DNA of 64,000 nt from positions 1 to 64,000 of the forward strand of contig NZ_MZMU01000003.1 in NCBI RefSeq assembly GCF_004123835.1. Direction: 5' to 3'. Origin of the DNA: Rhizobium leguminosarum. Lineage in GTDB: Bacteria; Pseudomonadota; Alphaproteobacteria; Rhizobiales; Rhizobiaceae. The position numbers and the translations under genes are program-made. This document shows, one piece after another, positions 17,603 through 26,131 of this stretch. The notes under the pieces were generated by a model, which saw only the letters and a list, made by a program, of their open reading frames with translations, made no database searches and was not told the origin of the DNA. How positions within the stretch are numbered: position 1 is the stretch's first letter; the number at the start of each line of letters is the position of its first letter.

Positions 17603-18901
17603 TCAACTCAATACATCTGCCGGACGACCCTGCCGGATGCGCGGGCTGTCGTGGAAACGCATATATCCGACGACGAACCAGAGGAGACCGGCGATCTTCA
17701 TCGAGAAGACCGCGGTTCCCCCGATCATCATATTCAGAAAAATGAAAAGAGAAAGTGAATGGGCGCAGCGCCGCTGCGCCGCCGTGCGCCCGGCGGGAAA
17801 GAGGCAGACGAACAGCCATAAGGCGATGACGCCGAAGATTGTCGCCGCGTAGATAAGGTAGACATAGCCGCTGTCGGCGAATTCGGCGACCCGGTCGACC
17901 GAAAGCCCAAGGACGGCGAGCGGATCGAGCTCCATGATCTTCTTCATCGTCAGGTTGATGCGGCCGGTGAAGTTGTCGCCGGTCGCATTGGGTTTCAGGA
18001 CGTAGACGAGGAAGCCCGCGGCGACGATCAGCGGCATCAGCGCCAGATTGAAATTCTTCGGGATCTTCGGAAAGACGAAATAGCCGACGATGCAGGCAAA
18101 GCAGAAGATCAGCATCGTGCGCGTGTCGTTGGTCACCAGGATCAGCACGGCTGTGCCGATCATCAGCAACCGGTCCCAGCGGCTGAGCTTTTCCCACATC
18201 GAAATCAGGTAGACGGCGATCACGCCGCAGAAATTGGCAAGCGACACCTGCTCGAGGAAGATCGACGAGGAACGGTGGTCGATGATGCCGAAGGAGAAGC
18301 GCTCGGGAAAGCCGAGCGCGTTCTGGAACAGGCCCGTCGTGTTGTAGCTCAGCGGCAGCAGTCCGCGCGTATTGGCGAAATAATCGGACGGGTGGACGAT
18401 ACTGACATAGAACGGCACGCTGACGATCTCGAAGATCAGGAAGATCATGACGGCAAGGCTTGCCCAGCGAAAGGCGAGCTTCATCGTTTTTTCATTGCTC
18501 CAGCCCCCGAGCCCGGTAAAGCAGAAGATGATCAGCACGTTACGGAAGTGATCGATGAACAGCATGCGGTTGAGCACGCTGACATAGATGGTCACGATGA
18601 GTGTGAACAGCAGGAACAGGAAGGCCGGAAGGTCGGTCTCGTAGATCCCCTTGTGCAGGATATAGATGATGGCGCTCGCCATGATCAGGCCTTCGCTGGC
18701 GGCGACATGCGTCATCGAGAGCGGCACGATGTTGTGGTTGATGAAGGCGAGAATGCCGTTGTAGAGCACGGAGAGCAGGCCGAGCCAGAGCACCAGATGA
18801 TCGGTGCGCGACGCCTCGTGGGCAGCATCGAGCCCGTTGCCGGCTACGGGGCCGGCTACAGTGAATGTTGCTGCCCTTTGATCGACGACCGCCATGCTCA
18901 T
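17603..18901 (-). CDS. Polysaccharide polymerase / O-antigen-ligase-like membrane protein (ExoQ/Wzy-like)
   Basis: 432 residues from the ATG at 18901, which overlaps the GH5 stop as ATGA; an earlier start at 18928 is possible. About eleven hydrophobic helices with a large periplasmic loop (FANTRGLLPLSYNTTGLFQN...) and LILVTNDTRTMLIF, whose Arg-containing motif is typical of the O-antigen ligase/Wzy group. The protein likely polymerises or transfers an exported repeat unit at the periplasmic face. Overlap with the glycanase gene and the divergent Wzz-like gene indicate one extracellular polysaccharide system. Confidence 0.82.
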   Translation of the reverse strand: MSMAVVDQRAATFTVAGPVAGNGLDAAHEASRTDHLVLWLGLLSVLYNGILAFINHNIVPLSMTHVAASEGLIMASAIIYILHKGIYETDLPAFLFLLFTLIVTIYVSVLNRMLFIDHFRNVLIIFCFTGLGGWSNEKTMKLAFRWASLAVMIFLIFEIVSVPFYVSIVHPSDYFANTRGLLPLSYNTTGLFQNALGFPERFSFGIIDHRSSSIFLEQVSLANFCGVIAVYLISMWEKLSRWDRLLMIGTAVLILVTNDTRTMLIFCFACIVGYFVFPKIPKNFNLALMPLIVAAGFLVYVLKPNATGDNFTGRINLTMKKIMELDPLAVLGLSVDRVAEFADSGYVYLIYAATIFGVIALWLFVCLFPAGRTAAQRRCAHSLSLFIFLNMMIGGTAVFSMKIAGLLWFVVGYMRFHDSPRIRQGRPADVLS

Positions 18902-19947
18902 TTCCCCGCAGGCTTGGCGGCGGCGCAAGTGCCGGCACCGGCTTTTGCCACCTCGGCAAGAAGCCGCATCTGCGGCCGCTCAGGGCCCTTGCGCGGCTGG
19001 ACGTTGAACGGCTCGTTCGCCGGCCACCAATCGCCGGCGGCCCAATAGGACCAGCCGAGCCAGACGTCGCTATTATCAGACATGGTGGCGTAGATTTCGG
19101 TCAACCCGCTCATGCAGTCCTTGTCGGCGGAGGCGCCGAATTCGCCGAGAAAGCCGCGCTTGTGATTCTGCTTCAGCCAGGCGGTGACGCCGTTGATCGC
19201 CGCGACTGCGGCGCCGGCACCTTCGCAGGTCGGATGGGTTCCGGAGGAATCGGCGTCGAGATACTGGTGGACCTCATAGGCGTAGAAGTCGAGCGGATCG
19301 CGCACGCCGAGCATCACCGTGCCGTTGGCGCCGCCGATCACATCCTTTTCCCAGGTGCCCGCGCCGCTCCATGCCGTGCCCGGCACCAGGATGAGGTTGC
19401 GGGCGCCGACGGCGCGGATGCTGCGGATCGCGGCATTGGCGGCATCCAGCCAGTCCGTCGCCTTGATGTCGTGCGGTTCGTTCATCAGGCCGAAGAGAAC
19501 GCCGTCCTGATTGGCGAATTCGACGGCGAGCCTTGCCCAGAAATCCCCAAAGGCGGCATCCGTCGCCGGCGCCGTGCCGACCTGGGTCTTGTCGTAATAG
19601 CCGAAATTATGCGGGTCGAGCAGAACCGCCATGCCGTGTTTGCGGATCAGGCCGATCGTATCTCTGATCCGCTTGAGCTCGTCGTCGTCGAGCCGCCCGC
19701 CAAGTGCGGGCTGCAGCCGTTCCCAGCGGAAGGGCAGCCGGATGATCGTCATGCCTTTTTCGGCGAAATAGCCAATCGTGTCTTCGCTCGGATAGGTGTA
19801 ATTGGTGCCGTAGATGCCGCCGCGCTCGCCATATTCGCCGCCGGACAAATTGACGCCGCGATAGCAGGGCGCCTCAGCCGCAAGGGCCGGCGACGGGATC
19901 AGAGCGGCCGCAAGCAGCAGCGCTGTCAGATGTCGTGTCGTCTTCAT
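18898..19947 (-). CDS. Secreted GH5-family glycoside hydrolase (endoglucanase-like)
   Basis: 349 residues from MKTTRHL at 19947 (GAGG seven bases upstream). A signal peptide ends at about ALAA-EA (residue 24). The GH5 acid/base Glu lies in LMNEPHD (E157) and the nucleophile Glu in GFLGEFGA (E269); DPHNFGYYD near 111 and HQYLD near 227 are further conserved cleft segments. It hydrolyses beta-1,4-type glucan or a related exopolysaccharide, probably to trim or release the polymer made by the overlapping downstream polymerase. Several Cys may form disulphides. Confidence 0.9.
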   Translation of the reverse strand: MKTTRHLTALLLAAALIPSPALAAEAPCYRGVNLSGGEYGERGGIYGTNYTYPSEDTIGYFAEKGMTIIRLPFRWERLQPALGGRLDDDELKRIRDTIGLIRKHGMAVLLDPHNFGYYDKTQVGTAPATDAAFGDFWARLAVEFANQDGVLFGLMNEPHDIKATDWLDAANAAIRSIRAVGARNLILVPGTAWSGAGTWEKDVIGGANGTVMLGVRDPLDFYAYEVHQYLDADSSGTHPTCEGAGAAVAAINGVTAWLKQNHKRGFLGEFGASADKDCMSGLTEIYATMSDNSDVWLGWSYWAAGDWWPANEPFNVQPRKGPERPQMRLLAEVAKAGAGTCAAAKPAGK

Positions 19948-20082
19948 GGGCATCCTCGCTATCGCGGCAAATCGCAACATCGGCGTCGCTGAGCTTATTT
20001 TAACGGTCCGTTAGCTAAGAATTTCTAAAGTATCGGCACCTCGGCTTCAGTCTTTCACGCTGGGCAGGACACGAGTGCGCGT

Positions 20083-21690
20083 ATGAACCAGTATGACAGG
20101 AACAGGGTAAGCCGGCTCCCTGGCTGGCGCAGTTTTGAGCCATCTCAGACTGCGCCGGAAGGCGTGCGCATGCGCAGTCCTGTCATCCGCCCGGATGATT
20201 TCGTCCGGCCATCGCCCGAACCCGCCCCGCCGCCCTTCGTGCCGCCGGCAAGCATAGCGGAAACCCGCCAATATGAGCGCCCGGCGCCTCCGCCTGAAAA
20301 ACAGCCTGTCGTGGACGCGCCGCCGAAGGCAGAGTCCGCGCCTGCCGCACCGCTTCTCGACCTCCGCTCGAGTATCGCCGCGATCTGGAGCCGGCGGCTG
20401 ATCGTGTTTGGCCTGGCGCTTCTCGGAGCCCTCGCCGGCGGGGCGGTGGCGCCGCTCATCGCCCAGAAATTCACCGCCGTCAGCAGCCTCTATTTCGATC
20501 CGCGCCAGATCGGCCTGGCCGATGCCGGCACGCAATCGTCGGGGCCTTCGCCGGAAATGATCTCGGCGCTGATCGACAGCCAGGTGCAGATCCTCACCTC
20601 GGGCAATGTGCTGCGGCGCGTCGCCGAGGCCATGAAGCTCGACCAGGATCCCGAATTCACCGGCGGCCGGACGGATGGCGCCGCCGTGATCGGCACTCTG
20701 CAGAAGGCGCTGGTTATCACCCGTGAGGCCAGCACCTATGTCGTCTCGCTTGCTGCCACGACCAACGATCCCGAAAAGTCCGCAAGGCTTGCCAACCAGG
20801 TCGTCACCTCCTTCACCGAGGAGGAGAACAATGCCTCGAACGGCATTTACGAAAACACGTCCACGACGCTCGACGGACGCCTCAACGATTTGCGCCAGAA
20901 GGTGCTGGAGGCCGAACAGGCCGTCGAGACCTTCCGCGCCGACAATGACATGGCCGCGACCGAGGGCAATCTGATCTCCGACCAGCGGCTGGTCTCGCTG
21001 AACACGATGCTGGTGACGGCGCAGGAAAAGACCATCCAGGCGAAGACGCGCGCCGATGCCGTCGCCAATCTCCGCGTCGAGGACATCGTCGCCGGCAACC
21101 AGACGGAGGGCGGCGTCACCTCGCCGCTCGTCAGCCTGCGTCAGCAATATGCCACCCAGGCCGCCGCTGTCGGCAGCCTCCAAAGCCAGATGGGCACGCG
21201 TCATCCGCGCCTGCAGGCGGCCCGCTCCTCGCTGCAGAGCATATCAGGCGAAATCAGGGGCGAATTGCAGCGTCTCGCCACCTCGGCAAGGGGCGAATAC
21301 GAGCAGGCCAAGTCCGCCGAGGACAGCATCGCCAAGGAGCTTGCCGTGCAGAAGGCGTTGCACGCCAGTTCATCGGACAAGCAGGTGGAATTGAACGAAT
21401 TGCAGCGCAAGGCGACGGCGGCGCGCGATATTTACGAGACGGTGCTGAAACGCTCCAGCCAGACGAGCGAGGAGCAGAACCTCAACCAGAGTAACATTCG
21501 CGTCATCTCGCCGGCTGAACCGCCGGTCAAGGCCGACGGTCCGGGAAAGAAAATCCTGCTGGTTGCCGGCGTCATCGGCGGCTTTCTCGCCGGTTTTGTT
21601 GTCGGCGCCGGCTTTGCGATCCTCGCCGGCCTCATTGGCCATCCCGTCATCAGAAGTTATTTCAGGAAGTCGCCCGCTGCGGCCGCTTGA
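20083..21690 (+). CDS. Wzz/GumC-type polysaccharide chain-length and export protein
   Basis: 535 residues. The N-terminus is a Pro-rich cytoplasmic tail of about 90 residues. A membrane helix follows near residues 105-128 (LIVFGLALLGALAGGAVAPLI), then the Wzz-type periplasmic domain with DPRQIGLAD, a long coiled-coil part (about 250-450), and a second helix near 488-515 rich in Gly. No tyrosine-kinase Walker motifs follow, so it is a PCP2-type protein without the BY-kinase domain. It is divergent from the GH5/polymerase/acyltransferase run and probably sets polymer length. Confidence 0.88.
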   Translation: MNQYDRNRVSRLPGWRSFEPSQTAPEGVRMRSPVIRPDDFVRPSPEPAPPPFVPPASIAETRQYERPAPPPEKQPVVDAPPKAESAPAAPLLDLRSSIAAIWSRRLIVFGLALLGALAGGAVAPLIAQKFTAVSSLYFDPRQIGLADAGTQSSGPSPEMISALIDSQVQILTSGNVLRRVAEAMKLDQDPEFTGGRTDGAAVIGTLQKALVITREASTYVVSLAATTNDPEKSARLANQVVTSFTEEENNASNGIYENTSTTLDGRLNDLRQKVLEAEQAVETFRADNDMAATEGNLISDQRLVSLNTMLVTAQEKTIQAKTRADAVANLRVEDIVAGNQTEGGVTSPLVSLRQQYATQAAAVGSLQSQMGTRHPRLQAARSSLQSISGEIRGELQRLATSARGEYEQAKSAEDSIAKELAVQKALHASSSDKQVELNELQRKATAARDIYETVLKRSSQTSEEQNLNQSNIRVISPAEPPVKADGPGKKILLVAGVIGGFLAGFVVGAGFAILAGLIGHPVIRSYFRKSPAAAA

Positions 21691-21732
21691 TGACGGTCGT
21701 CGGTTTTCCTACATCCGGGAAGCGGCCTATAG

Positions 21733-21830
21733 AGCAATTCCAGGAAAAGTGCGAAGCGGTTTTCCGTCCGGAATTGTGTAAAACAAAAAAGTTAGAGCGG
21801 TTCAGCGTTTCCGTGAAAAGCTGAACCGCT
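21733..21830. repeat. Two tandem palindromes
   Basis: The first (about 21733-21778) pairs CAATTCC..GGAAAA with TTTTCC..GGAATTG around AGTGCGAAGCGG, the loop type seen at 10283. The second pairs AGCGGTTCAGC (21796-21806) with GCTGAACCGCT (21820-21830). They sit between the Wzz-type gene and a small secreted-protein gene, both on the plus strand. Confidence 0.75.
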
Positions 21831-21851
21831 TTAGCCGGCAGGAGAGTAGCC

Positions 21852-22184
21852 ATGCGGCTATTGATGATGCTTCTGATATCGCTCGTCGCCGTGTCGAGCC
21901 TCGCCCCGGCGTCCGCCCTTGCCGTCGACTGGACGAAATCCGTCGATTCGGGCGTTCAACCCCTCTATCCCTATAAGGGTCTTCCCGGCGTCAAGGCGCA
22001 GCCGGACAAGAAGGAAGAGGAATCCTACAATTGCCGCACCGAAACCGTTCAGATCCGCCGTCGTTATGACGAGATCTTCCGTTCGGGTGGCATGCCGACG
22101 CTGATGTATGTCTGCGAACGCGACGGCTTCATCTCGATGGACGACAAGGTTCCCCTGCGCGGCCACTATCAGCCGGTGCGGTGA
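21852..22184 (+). CDS. Small secreted hypothetical protein (110 aa)
   Basis: 110 residues; GGCAGGAGAGTAGCC precedes the ATG. A clear signal peptide (MRLLMMLLISLVAVSSLAPASALA) predicts a mature periplasmic or secreted chain of about 86 residues. Two Cys (YNCRTE and YVCERD) flank a basic segment and may form a disulphide. No family recognised. It follows the polysaccharide export gene after two palindromes, so a link to that locus is possible but weak. Confidence 0.7.
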   Translation: MRLLMMLLISLVAVSSLAPASALAVDWTKSVDSGVQPLYPYKGLPGVKAQPDKKEEESYNCRTETVQIRRRYDEIFRSGGMPTLMYVCERDGFISMDDKVPLRGHYQPVR

Positions 22185-22375
22185 GAGGCTTCGAGTAGAC
22201 GGCGTCAGATGACGCCCGCTCAGGCCGACTGCTGCAATGTCGTGTTGTTGTGGTAGACTCCAGCGGCTGACGGCACAGACAGCGGCTGATCTGGACAGGA
22301 CGGCCCGGATCCCATTCCCCCGGCCGATGGCTGCCAACAAAGGCGGGTGCGTCCGGCAGAAAGAAAAAATCCCAC

Positions 22376-22492
22376 TTCGGAATCCCGAAATTCCCCCGCT
22401 TCGGGATCCCGAAATTCGACGCCTTTCGCGTACTGTCGTCGCGGAGAAACATTCAATGATTTCAATCCCGCAGCCAATTTCGGGATTCCGAA
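22376..22492. promoter_or_regulatory. Three copies of a 14-bp palindrome (TTCGGGATCCCGAA type)
   Basis: TTCGGAATCCCGAA at 22376-22389, TTCGGGATCCCGAA (perfectly symmetrical) at 22400-22413, and TTCGGGATTCCGAA at 22479-22492. The first two are 24 bp apart start to start. Repetition and dyad symmetry look like an operator cluster for a dimeric regulator. The last copy lies 28 bp upstream of the small candidate ORF at 22521. No matching regulator gene is adjacent. Confidence 0.5.
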
Positions 22493-22520
22493 GCGCTATA
22501 TAGATTATGGTGGGAGTTCC

Positions 22521-22670
22521 ATGATCGGGGTACGAAAGTCCTCGGGCTCGATAGTTTCCGGCAGATCAAAGGAGAGCGATTACCCTCGCGGTCGCGCCTT
22601 CGGTCGCAACAGCGAGGTCTCCTGCGCCGGCTTGGCTTCCGGCATCGGCATCATCGGACTAGGAATCTAG
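22521..22670 (+). CDS. Candidate 49-residue ORF, doubtful
   Basis: Starts ATGATCGGGG behind GGTGGGAGTTCC and ends at 22670. The product begins MIGVRKSSGSIVSGRSK and ends in a Gly/Ile-rich tail (GLASGIGIIGLGI). It is listed because it has a ribosome site and a palindrome cluster just upstream; nothing else supports it. Its end overlaps by 12 bases the convergent gene at 22659-22940. The 22185-22520 stretch upstream contains no other credible gene. Confidence 0.25.
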   Translation: MIGVRKSSGSIVSGRSKESDYPRGRAFGRNSEVSCAGLASGIGIIGLGI

Positions 22671-22940
22671 ACTAAGCTGGAGAGAAGTGTCGTCTGCCTC
22701 GACGGCTTTGGACTTACGCTTTGTTGCCGCACGGCGTGCTGGCTTGGTTTTTTTCGGTCGAGTGTCGGAGCCGAGCTCGTCGGCCTCGGAGCTGAGCAGC
22801 AGGCCGGCCGCATCCGGCGCAGCGACTACCTCAATGACCGGCTTCGGGGGCGGCATTTCAATGGCCGGCTTGGCAGCTGATACCTCGCGGACCTTTATAG
22901 GCTCGGGGTTGCTGGCTGCGGATGTGGCGTATCGGATCAT
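22659..22940 (-). CDS. Small Lys/Pro/Ala-rich hypothetical protein
   Basis: 93 residues from the ATG at 22940 (GGAG nine bases upstream); a start at 22955 would add five residues. The middle is Pro/Val/Ala-rich (PPPKPVIEVVAAPDAAG) and the C-half is strongly basic (KKTKPARRAATKRKSK), resembling low-complexity nucleic-acid-binding or histone-like tails. No signal peptide. The family is unknown; probably disordered. Confidence 0.4.
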   Translation of the reverse strand: MIRYATSAASNPEPIKVREVSAAKPAIEMPPPKPVIEVVAAPDAAGLLLSSEADELGSDTRPKKTKPARRAATKRKSKAVEADDTSLQLSLDS

Positions 22941-23181
22941 CAGCAAAGACTCCATTTTGTTCGCTTTATGTTCGCATTTGGGAGCGGAGGAGTCAATGCA
23001 GGCCAGCTATCAAGAGCGGCGGGAATAAGCGTCTAGAAATGAGGGCTTCGGAGAGTTCTTGGGAGCTATTGAGCGAAACAAGCCTTTGAGCGCATCGTGA
23101 CTGGCCGTCTTTGTTGCAAGGCAGCTGCACAACAGTTGAAAAGGCTTAACTCCTTGATCTTGGTAGCGATCAAGAATGGAA

Positions 23182-23268
23182 TGGTGCCCAGAAGAGGACT
23201 CGAACCTCCACACCCTTTCGGGTACCAGCACCTGAAGCTGGCGCGTCTACCAATTCCGCCATCTGGGC
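23182..23268 (-). tRNA. tRNA-Leu (anticodon CAG)
   Basis: 87 nt including an encoded CCA. The acceptor GCCCAGA pairs with TCTGGGC, followed by A-CCA. The anticodon arm CCAGC-TTCAGGT-GCTGG gives anticodon CAG (plus-strand positions 23232-23234), reading CUG codons. A long class-II variable arm (TACCCGAAAGGGTGT) and the T-arm GGAGGTTCGAGTCCTC are present. The AT-richer, gene-poor stretch 22941-23181 lies at its 3' side, a common place for integrated elements, but no attachment-site duplication was seen. Confidence 0.96.
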
Positions 23269-23436
23269 GACGGAGAGCGATGTAAGGGGGTGGCTCCTGA
23301 CTGTCAACTGGGTTTTTGAAGTTTTTCTGACAGTTGGCGAGAAAGCTGCCGATCACATGGGTGGGAGTGGCCTGAGGCGGCCATAGCGCTTCGGTGGTCG
23401 CGCCCTATATAAAGGAAATATCGAAAGGAATGCCTC

Positions 23437-23859
23437 ATGCTTGCTCCCCGCACGCTTCTGCTCGCCGGCCTTCTCGCCATTCTCACGCCCGCCATCGCCG
23501 GAGCCGATTCGCTGAAGCTGGGCAAGCCGGGAGTCGGGCCGCTCAACACGGGTTCGACGCTCTGCGACTTTCGCGGCTGCTTCGGTTTCGGGCCGCAGCA
23601 ATGGCATCGTCCCGCCTATGTCCAGCCGAATTACCGTCCGCGCGGCGCGACGGGGCCGACTTATTACCAGCCGGGGGCTGCCGGCCGGCCGCAGCTGACC
23701 TATGATCCGCCGCCGGTGCAAAGGGTGCAGCCGAAGCCGCGTGACATGAACAGCCATGCCGCCTGGTGCAGCAATGAGTACCGTTCCTACAATCCGAGGA
23801 CCGATCGTTTCCTCACCTATGAGGGCATCTACAAGACCTGCCGCTCGCCCTATCGCTGA
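23437..23859 (+). CDS. BA14K-like secreted protein
   Basis: 140 residues; AAAGGAATGCCTC precedes the ATG. The signal peptide (TLLLAGLLAILTPAIAGA) ends near residue 22. A Pro/Tyr/Gly-rich middle leads to the C-terminal BA14K signature: AWCSNEYRSYNPRTDRFLTY then GIYKTCRSPY, with two Cys. The Brucella 14-kDa relative is an immunoreactive, lectin-like envelope protein; in rhizobia the role is unknown. Confidence 0.85.
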   Translation: MLAPRTLLLAGLLAILTPAIAGADSLKLGKPGVGPLNTGSTLCDFRGCFGFGPQQWHRPAYVQPNYRPRGATGPTYYQPGAAGRPQLTYDPPPVQRVQPKPRDMNSHAAWCSNEYRSYNPRTDRFLTYEGIYKTCRSPYR

Positions 23860-23868
23860 TCGTCGTCG

Positions 23869-24162
23869 TCAGCTTTCGAGCGAGGCGCGGTCGACATGGC
23901 CGAGATCGCGGCCGGGCTCGACGATGTCGCGGACTCGCTGTTTCAGCTCCTTCGGCCCGGGAAAGCCGCCGTCGCGCTTGCGCTCCCAGATGAGATCGCC
24001 ATTGACGCGGATCTCGAAATTGCCGCCGGTGGCGGGGATCAGCGCCACTTCACCGAGGCTGTCGGAAAAGGTATGCAGCAGCTCCTGCGCCATCCAGCTG
24101 GCGCGCAGCAGCCAGTTGCACTGGGTGCAGTAGAGGATCGTGACACGGGCTTTCTCGGTCAT
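23869..24162 (-). CDS. SelT/SelW/SelH (Rdx) family protein
   Basis: 97 residues, thioredoxin-like. The CxxC redox motif appears as YCTQCNW (residues about 11-14), where animal homologues have Cys-x-x-Sec. The conserved GGNFEI and later GGFPGPKELKQRVRD segments fit the family. It probably has a thiol-redox function in the cytoplasm. The end converges on the BA14K gene with 9 bases between stops. Confidence 0.88.
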   Translation of the reverse strand: MTEKARVTILYCTQCNWLLRASWMAQELLHTFSDSLGEVALIPATGGNFEIRVNGDLIWERKRDGGFPGPKELKQRVRDIVEPGRDLGHVDRASLES

Positions 24163-24291
24163 GGCGAGGTCCTTTCGTTTGCTGAGATTTAAGCCCTGTG
24201 GCGTGCGCACGCAATCGCCCTCGCATAAGCGCCTTGCGCGCCGCGCTCCGGCATGATCTCTTCCCGTGGTCGGCCATACTAGGAAGAGCCT

Positions 24292-25029
24292 ATGCGCGTC
24301 GCAGTCATCGAAAACATGCGGAATACCGGCCTCGGCGCGCTTGCCGCGGCCCTCGACGAGGCCGGAGCAGAGATCGAGTGGTTCCGGGTGTGGCAGGATG
24401 GCATCCTGCCGCGGGATATTGCGGGCCATGACGCACTTGTCGTTCTCGGCGGCGAGCAGAGCGCGCTGGATGACGAAACCCACCCCTATCTGCCGGAGCT
24501 CGTCCGGCTCACGCGCCGCTTTGGCAATGCCGGCAAGGCCGTGCTCGGCATCTGCCTCGGCAGCCAGATCCTCGCCCGTGCCTATGGCGCCGACAATCTC
24601 TTGGGCGCCGCCTGCGAATTCGGCTGGCACGGGATCGGCGTCACCGCCGAGGGCCGGGCCGATCCGCTGCTGTCGGCGCTTGGCGGCGAATTCACCATCT
24701 TCGAATGGCATGCCGACACGTTCTCCCTGCCTGAGGGCGCCGTGCGTCTTGCCTCGAGCCCTGTTGCCGAGAACCAGGCGTTCCGCATCGGCCGCGCCGT
24801 CTATGGCACCCAGTTCCATTTCGAGGCCAATGCAGCGGTCGTCGAGCAATGGAAGGCCGAATTCCCCGATACGATCGCGTGCATTGCCCCCGGCTGGCTG
24901 GAGAACCATGCCGAACTGGCGGCAAGGCATGCCGCCGCCGCCGATACCGCGGGCCTTGCCATTGCGCGCGCCTGGGTCAGCCTGATCGATCGGCAAGAAG
25001 TCGAAATGCTGTCGCAGGCCTCGGCGTGA
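24292..25029 (+). CDS. Class-I glutamine amidotransferase-like protein
   Basis: 245 residues; AGGAAGAGCCT precedes the ATG. The nucleophile Cys lies in GICLGSQ (C87) and the catalytic His/Glu pair in QFHFEAN (H176, E178). Stand-alone members of this group include gamma-glutamyl hydrolase or transferase-like proteins and GuaA-like amidotransferase domains; the acceptor is not evident. The acetyltransferase gene starts 11 bases after the stop, suggesting co-transcription. Confidence 0.85.
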   Translation: MRVAVIENMRNTGLGALAAALDEAGAEIEWFRVWQDGILPRDIAGHDALVVLGGEQSALDDETHPYLPELVRLTRRFGNAGKAVLGICLGSQILARAYGADNLLGAACEFGWHGIGVTAEGRADPLLSALGGEFTIFEWHADTFSLPEGAVRLASSPVAENQAFRIGRAVYGTQFHFEANAAVVEQWKAEFPDTIACIAPGWLENHAELAARHAAAADTAGLAIARAWVSLIDRQEVEMLSQASA

Positions 25030-25040
25030 GAGGTGATGCG

Positions 25041-25589
25041 ATGCCGGCGAGCGAACGCGAAAAGATGGCGGCAGGCGAATGGTATTGCTGCCTCGATGAC
25101 GAGCTCGATCTCTTGCGCCGGCAGGCGCGCATAGCCGTCCATGCGCACAACACGCTGCCGCCGGATGAGCGCGGCGCGATGGCACCTGCCCTGAGGGCAC
25201 TCTTTCCGCAGGCAGCACTTAATGTCTTCATCGAAGCGCCGTTTCACTGCTCCTACGGCATCAATATCACTCTCGGCGAACGCGTCTATTTCAATGCCGG
25301 CTGCACCATTCTCGATTCCGGCCGTGTGACCATTGGCGACCGCAGTATGTTCGGCCCGGGCGTGCAGATCTATTGCGCCGAGCATCACAAGGATGCGGCA
25401 CTTCGCAGCACAGGCATCGAGATCGCCCGGCCGGTCACGATCGGCAACGACGTCTGGATCGGCGGCAGCGCCATCATCCTCGGCGGCATCACCATTGGCG
25501 ACGGTGCGATCGTCGGCGCCGGCGCGGTGGTGACCAGGGATGTGCCGGCCGGCGCAACCGTGGTCGGCAATCCGGCCCGCATCCGATAA
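25041..25589 (+). CDS. Maltose/galactoside O-acetyltransferase-like (hexapeptide repeat) protein
   Basis: 182 residues from the ATG at 25041, which matches the family's usual start ([22 protein letters not shown]); the frame is open further upstream inside the previous gene. An N-terminal Mac domain (about 1-55) precedes left-handed beta-helix hexapeptides ([38 protein letters not shown]). Family members acetylate sugars such as maltose, galactosides or Nod-factor sugar (NodL) with acetyl-CoA. It forms a trimer in the cytoplasm. It is preceded by a GATase-like gene. Confidence 0.88.
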   Translation: MPASEREKMAAGEWYCCLDDELDLLRRQARIAVHAHNTLPPDERGAMAPALRALFPQAALNVFIEAPFHCSYGINITLGERVYFNAGCTILDSGRVTIGDRSMFGPGVQIYCAEHHKDAALRSTGIEIARPVTIGNDVWIGGSAIILGGITIGDGAIVGAGAVVTRDVPAGATVVGNPARIR

Positions 25590-25678
25590 CGCCGGCAAGG
25601 CTGCCATTCCGCGATGACCTCGCCACCTCGACAGCGACGAAAGTTCCGCTAGATCAGAAGGCAAAACCGGAGGACATC

Positions 25679-26131
25679 ATGAGCGAGCGAACTTTACCCA
25701 TGGAAGGCGGCTGCCGTTGCGGCCGGGTGCGGCTGAAGATCAGCGCCCCACCGCTGCTCACCATGGCCTGCCATTGCACGGGGTGCCAGAAGATGACATC
25801 AAGCGCCTATTCGCTGAGTGCGGCCATCCCCAGCGAAGGCTTCGAGGTGACGCAAGGCGAGCCGGTGATCGGCGGCCTGCATGGCGTCACGAAGCATTAT
25901 TTCTGCCCGCATTGCATGAGCTGGATGTTCACCCGGCCGGAAGGCATGGACTGGTTCGTCAATCTGCGCGCGACTATGCTCGACGACCCCAGCTGGTTCA
26001 CGCCCTTCATTGAGACATGGACAAGCGAGAAGCTGGCATTTGCCGAGACCGGCGCTGTGCACAGCTACGAGGCGCTGCCTGAGATGGACGCGTATGAGGG
26101 ACTGGTGAAGGAGTATATGGCGCGAAGTTGA
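25679..26131 (+). CDS. GFA-domain (glutathione-dependent formaldehyde-activating-like) protein
   Basis: 150 residues. Zinc-binding Cys occur as GGCRCGRVRL, CHCTGCQKMT and FCPHCMSWM, the pattern of the GFA/CENP-V fold. The ATG at 25679 is preceded by CGGAGGACATC. The function of most family members is not established; the name comes from Gfa, which speeds formaldehyde addition to glutathione. Its last codons overlap the transposase remnant, so the insertion or decay event reached right up to this gene. Confidence 0.85.
   Translation: MSERTLPMEGGCRCGRVRLKISAPPLLTMACHCTGCQKMTSSAYSLSAAIPSEGFEVTQGEPVIGGLHGVTKHYFCPHCMSWMFTRPEGMDWFVNLRATMLDDPSWFTPFIETWTSEKLAFAETGAVHSYEALPEMDAYEGLVKEYMARS

Noticed and set aside
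22376..22492. CRISPR-like array
   Set aside because: Only three short palindromes with unequal spacing (24 and 79 bp) and no cas genes; better explained as operator sites.
22347..22670. 107-residue frame across the palindrome cluster
   Set aside because: Its repeats come from the DNA palindromes themselves and no ribosome site precedes it; only the last 49 codons have a plausible start.
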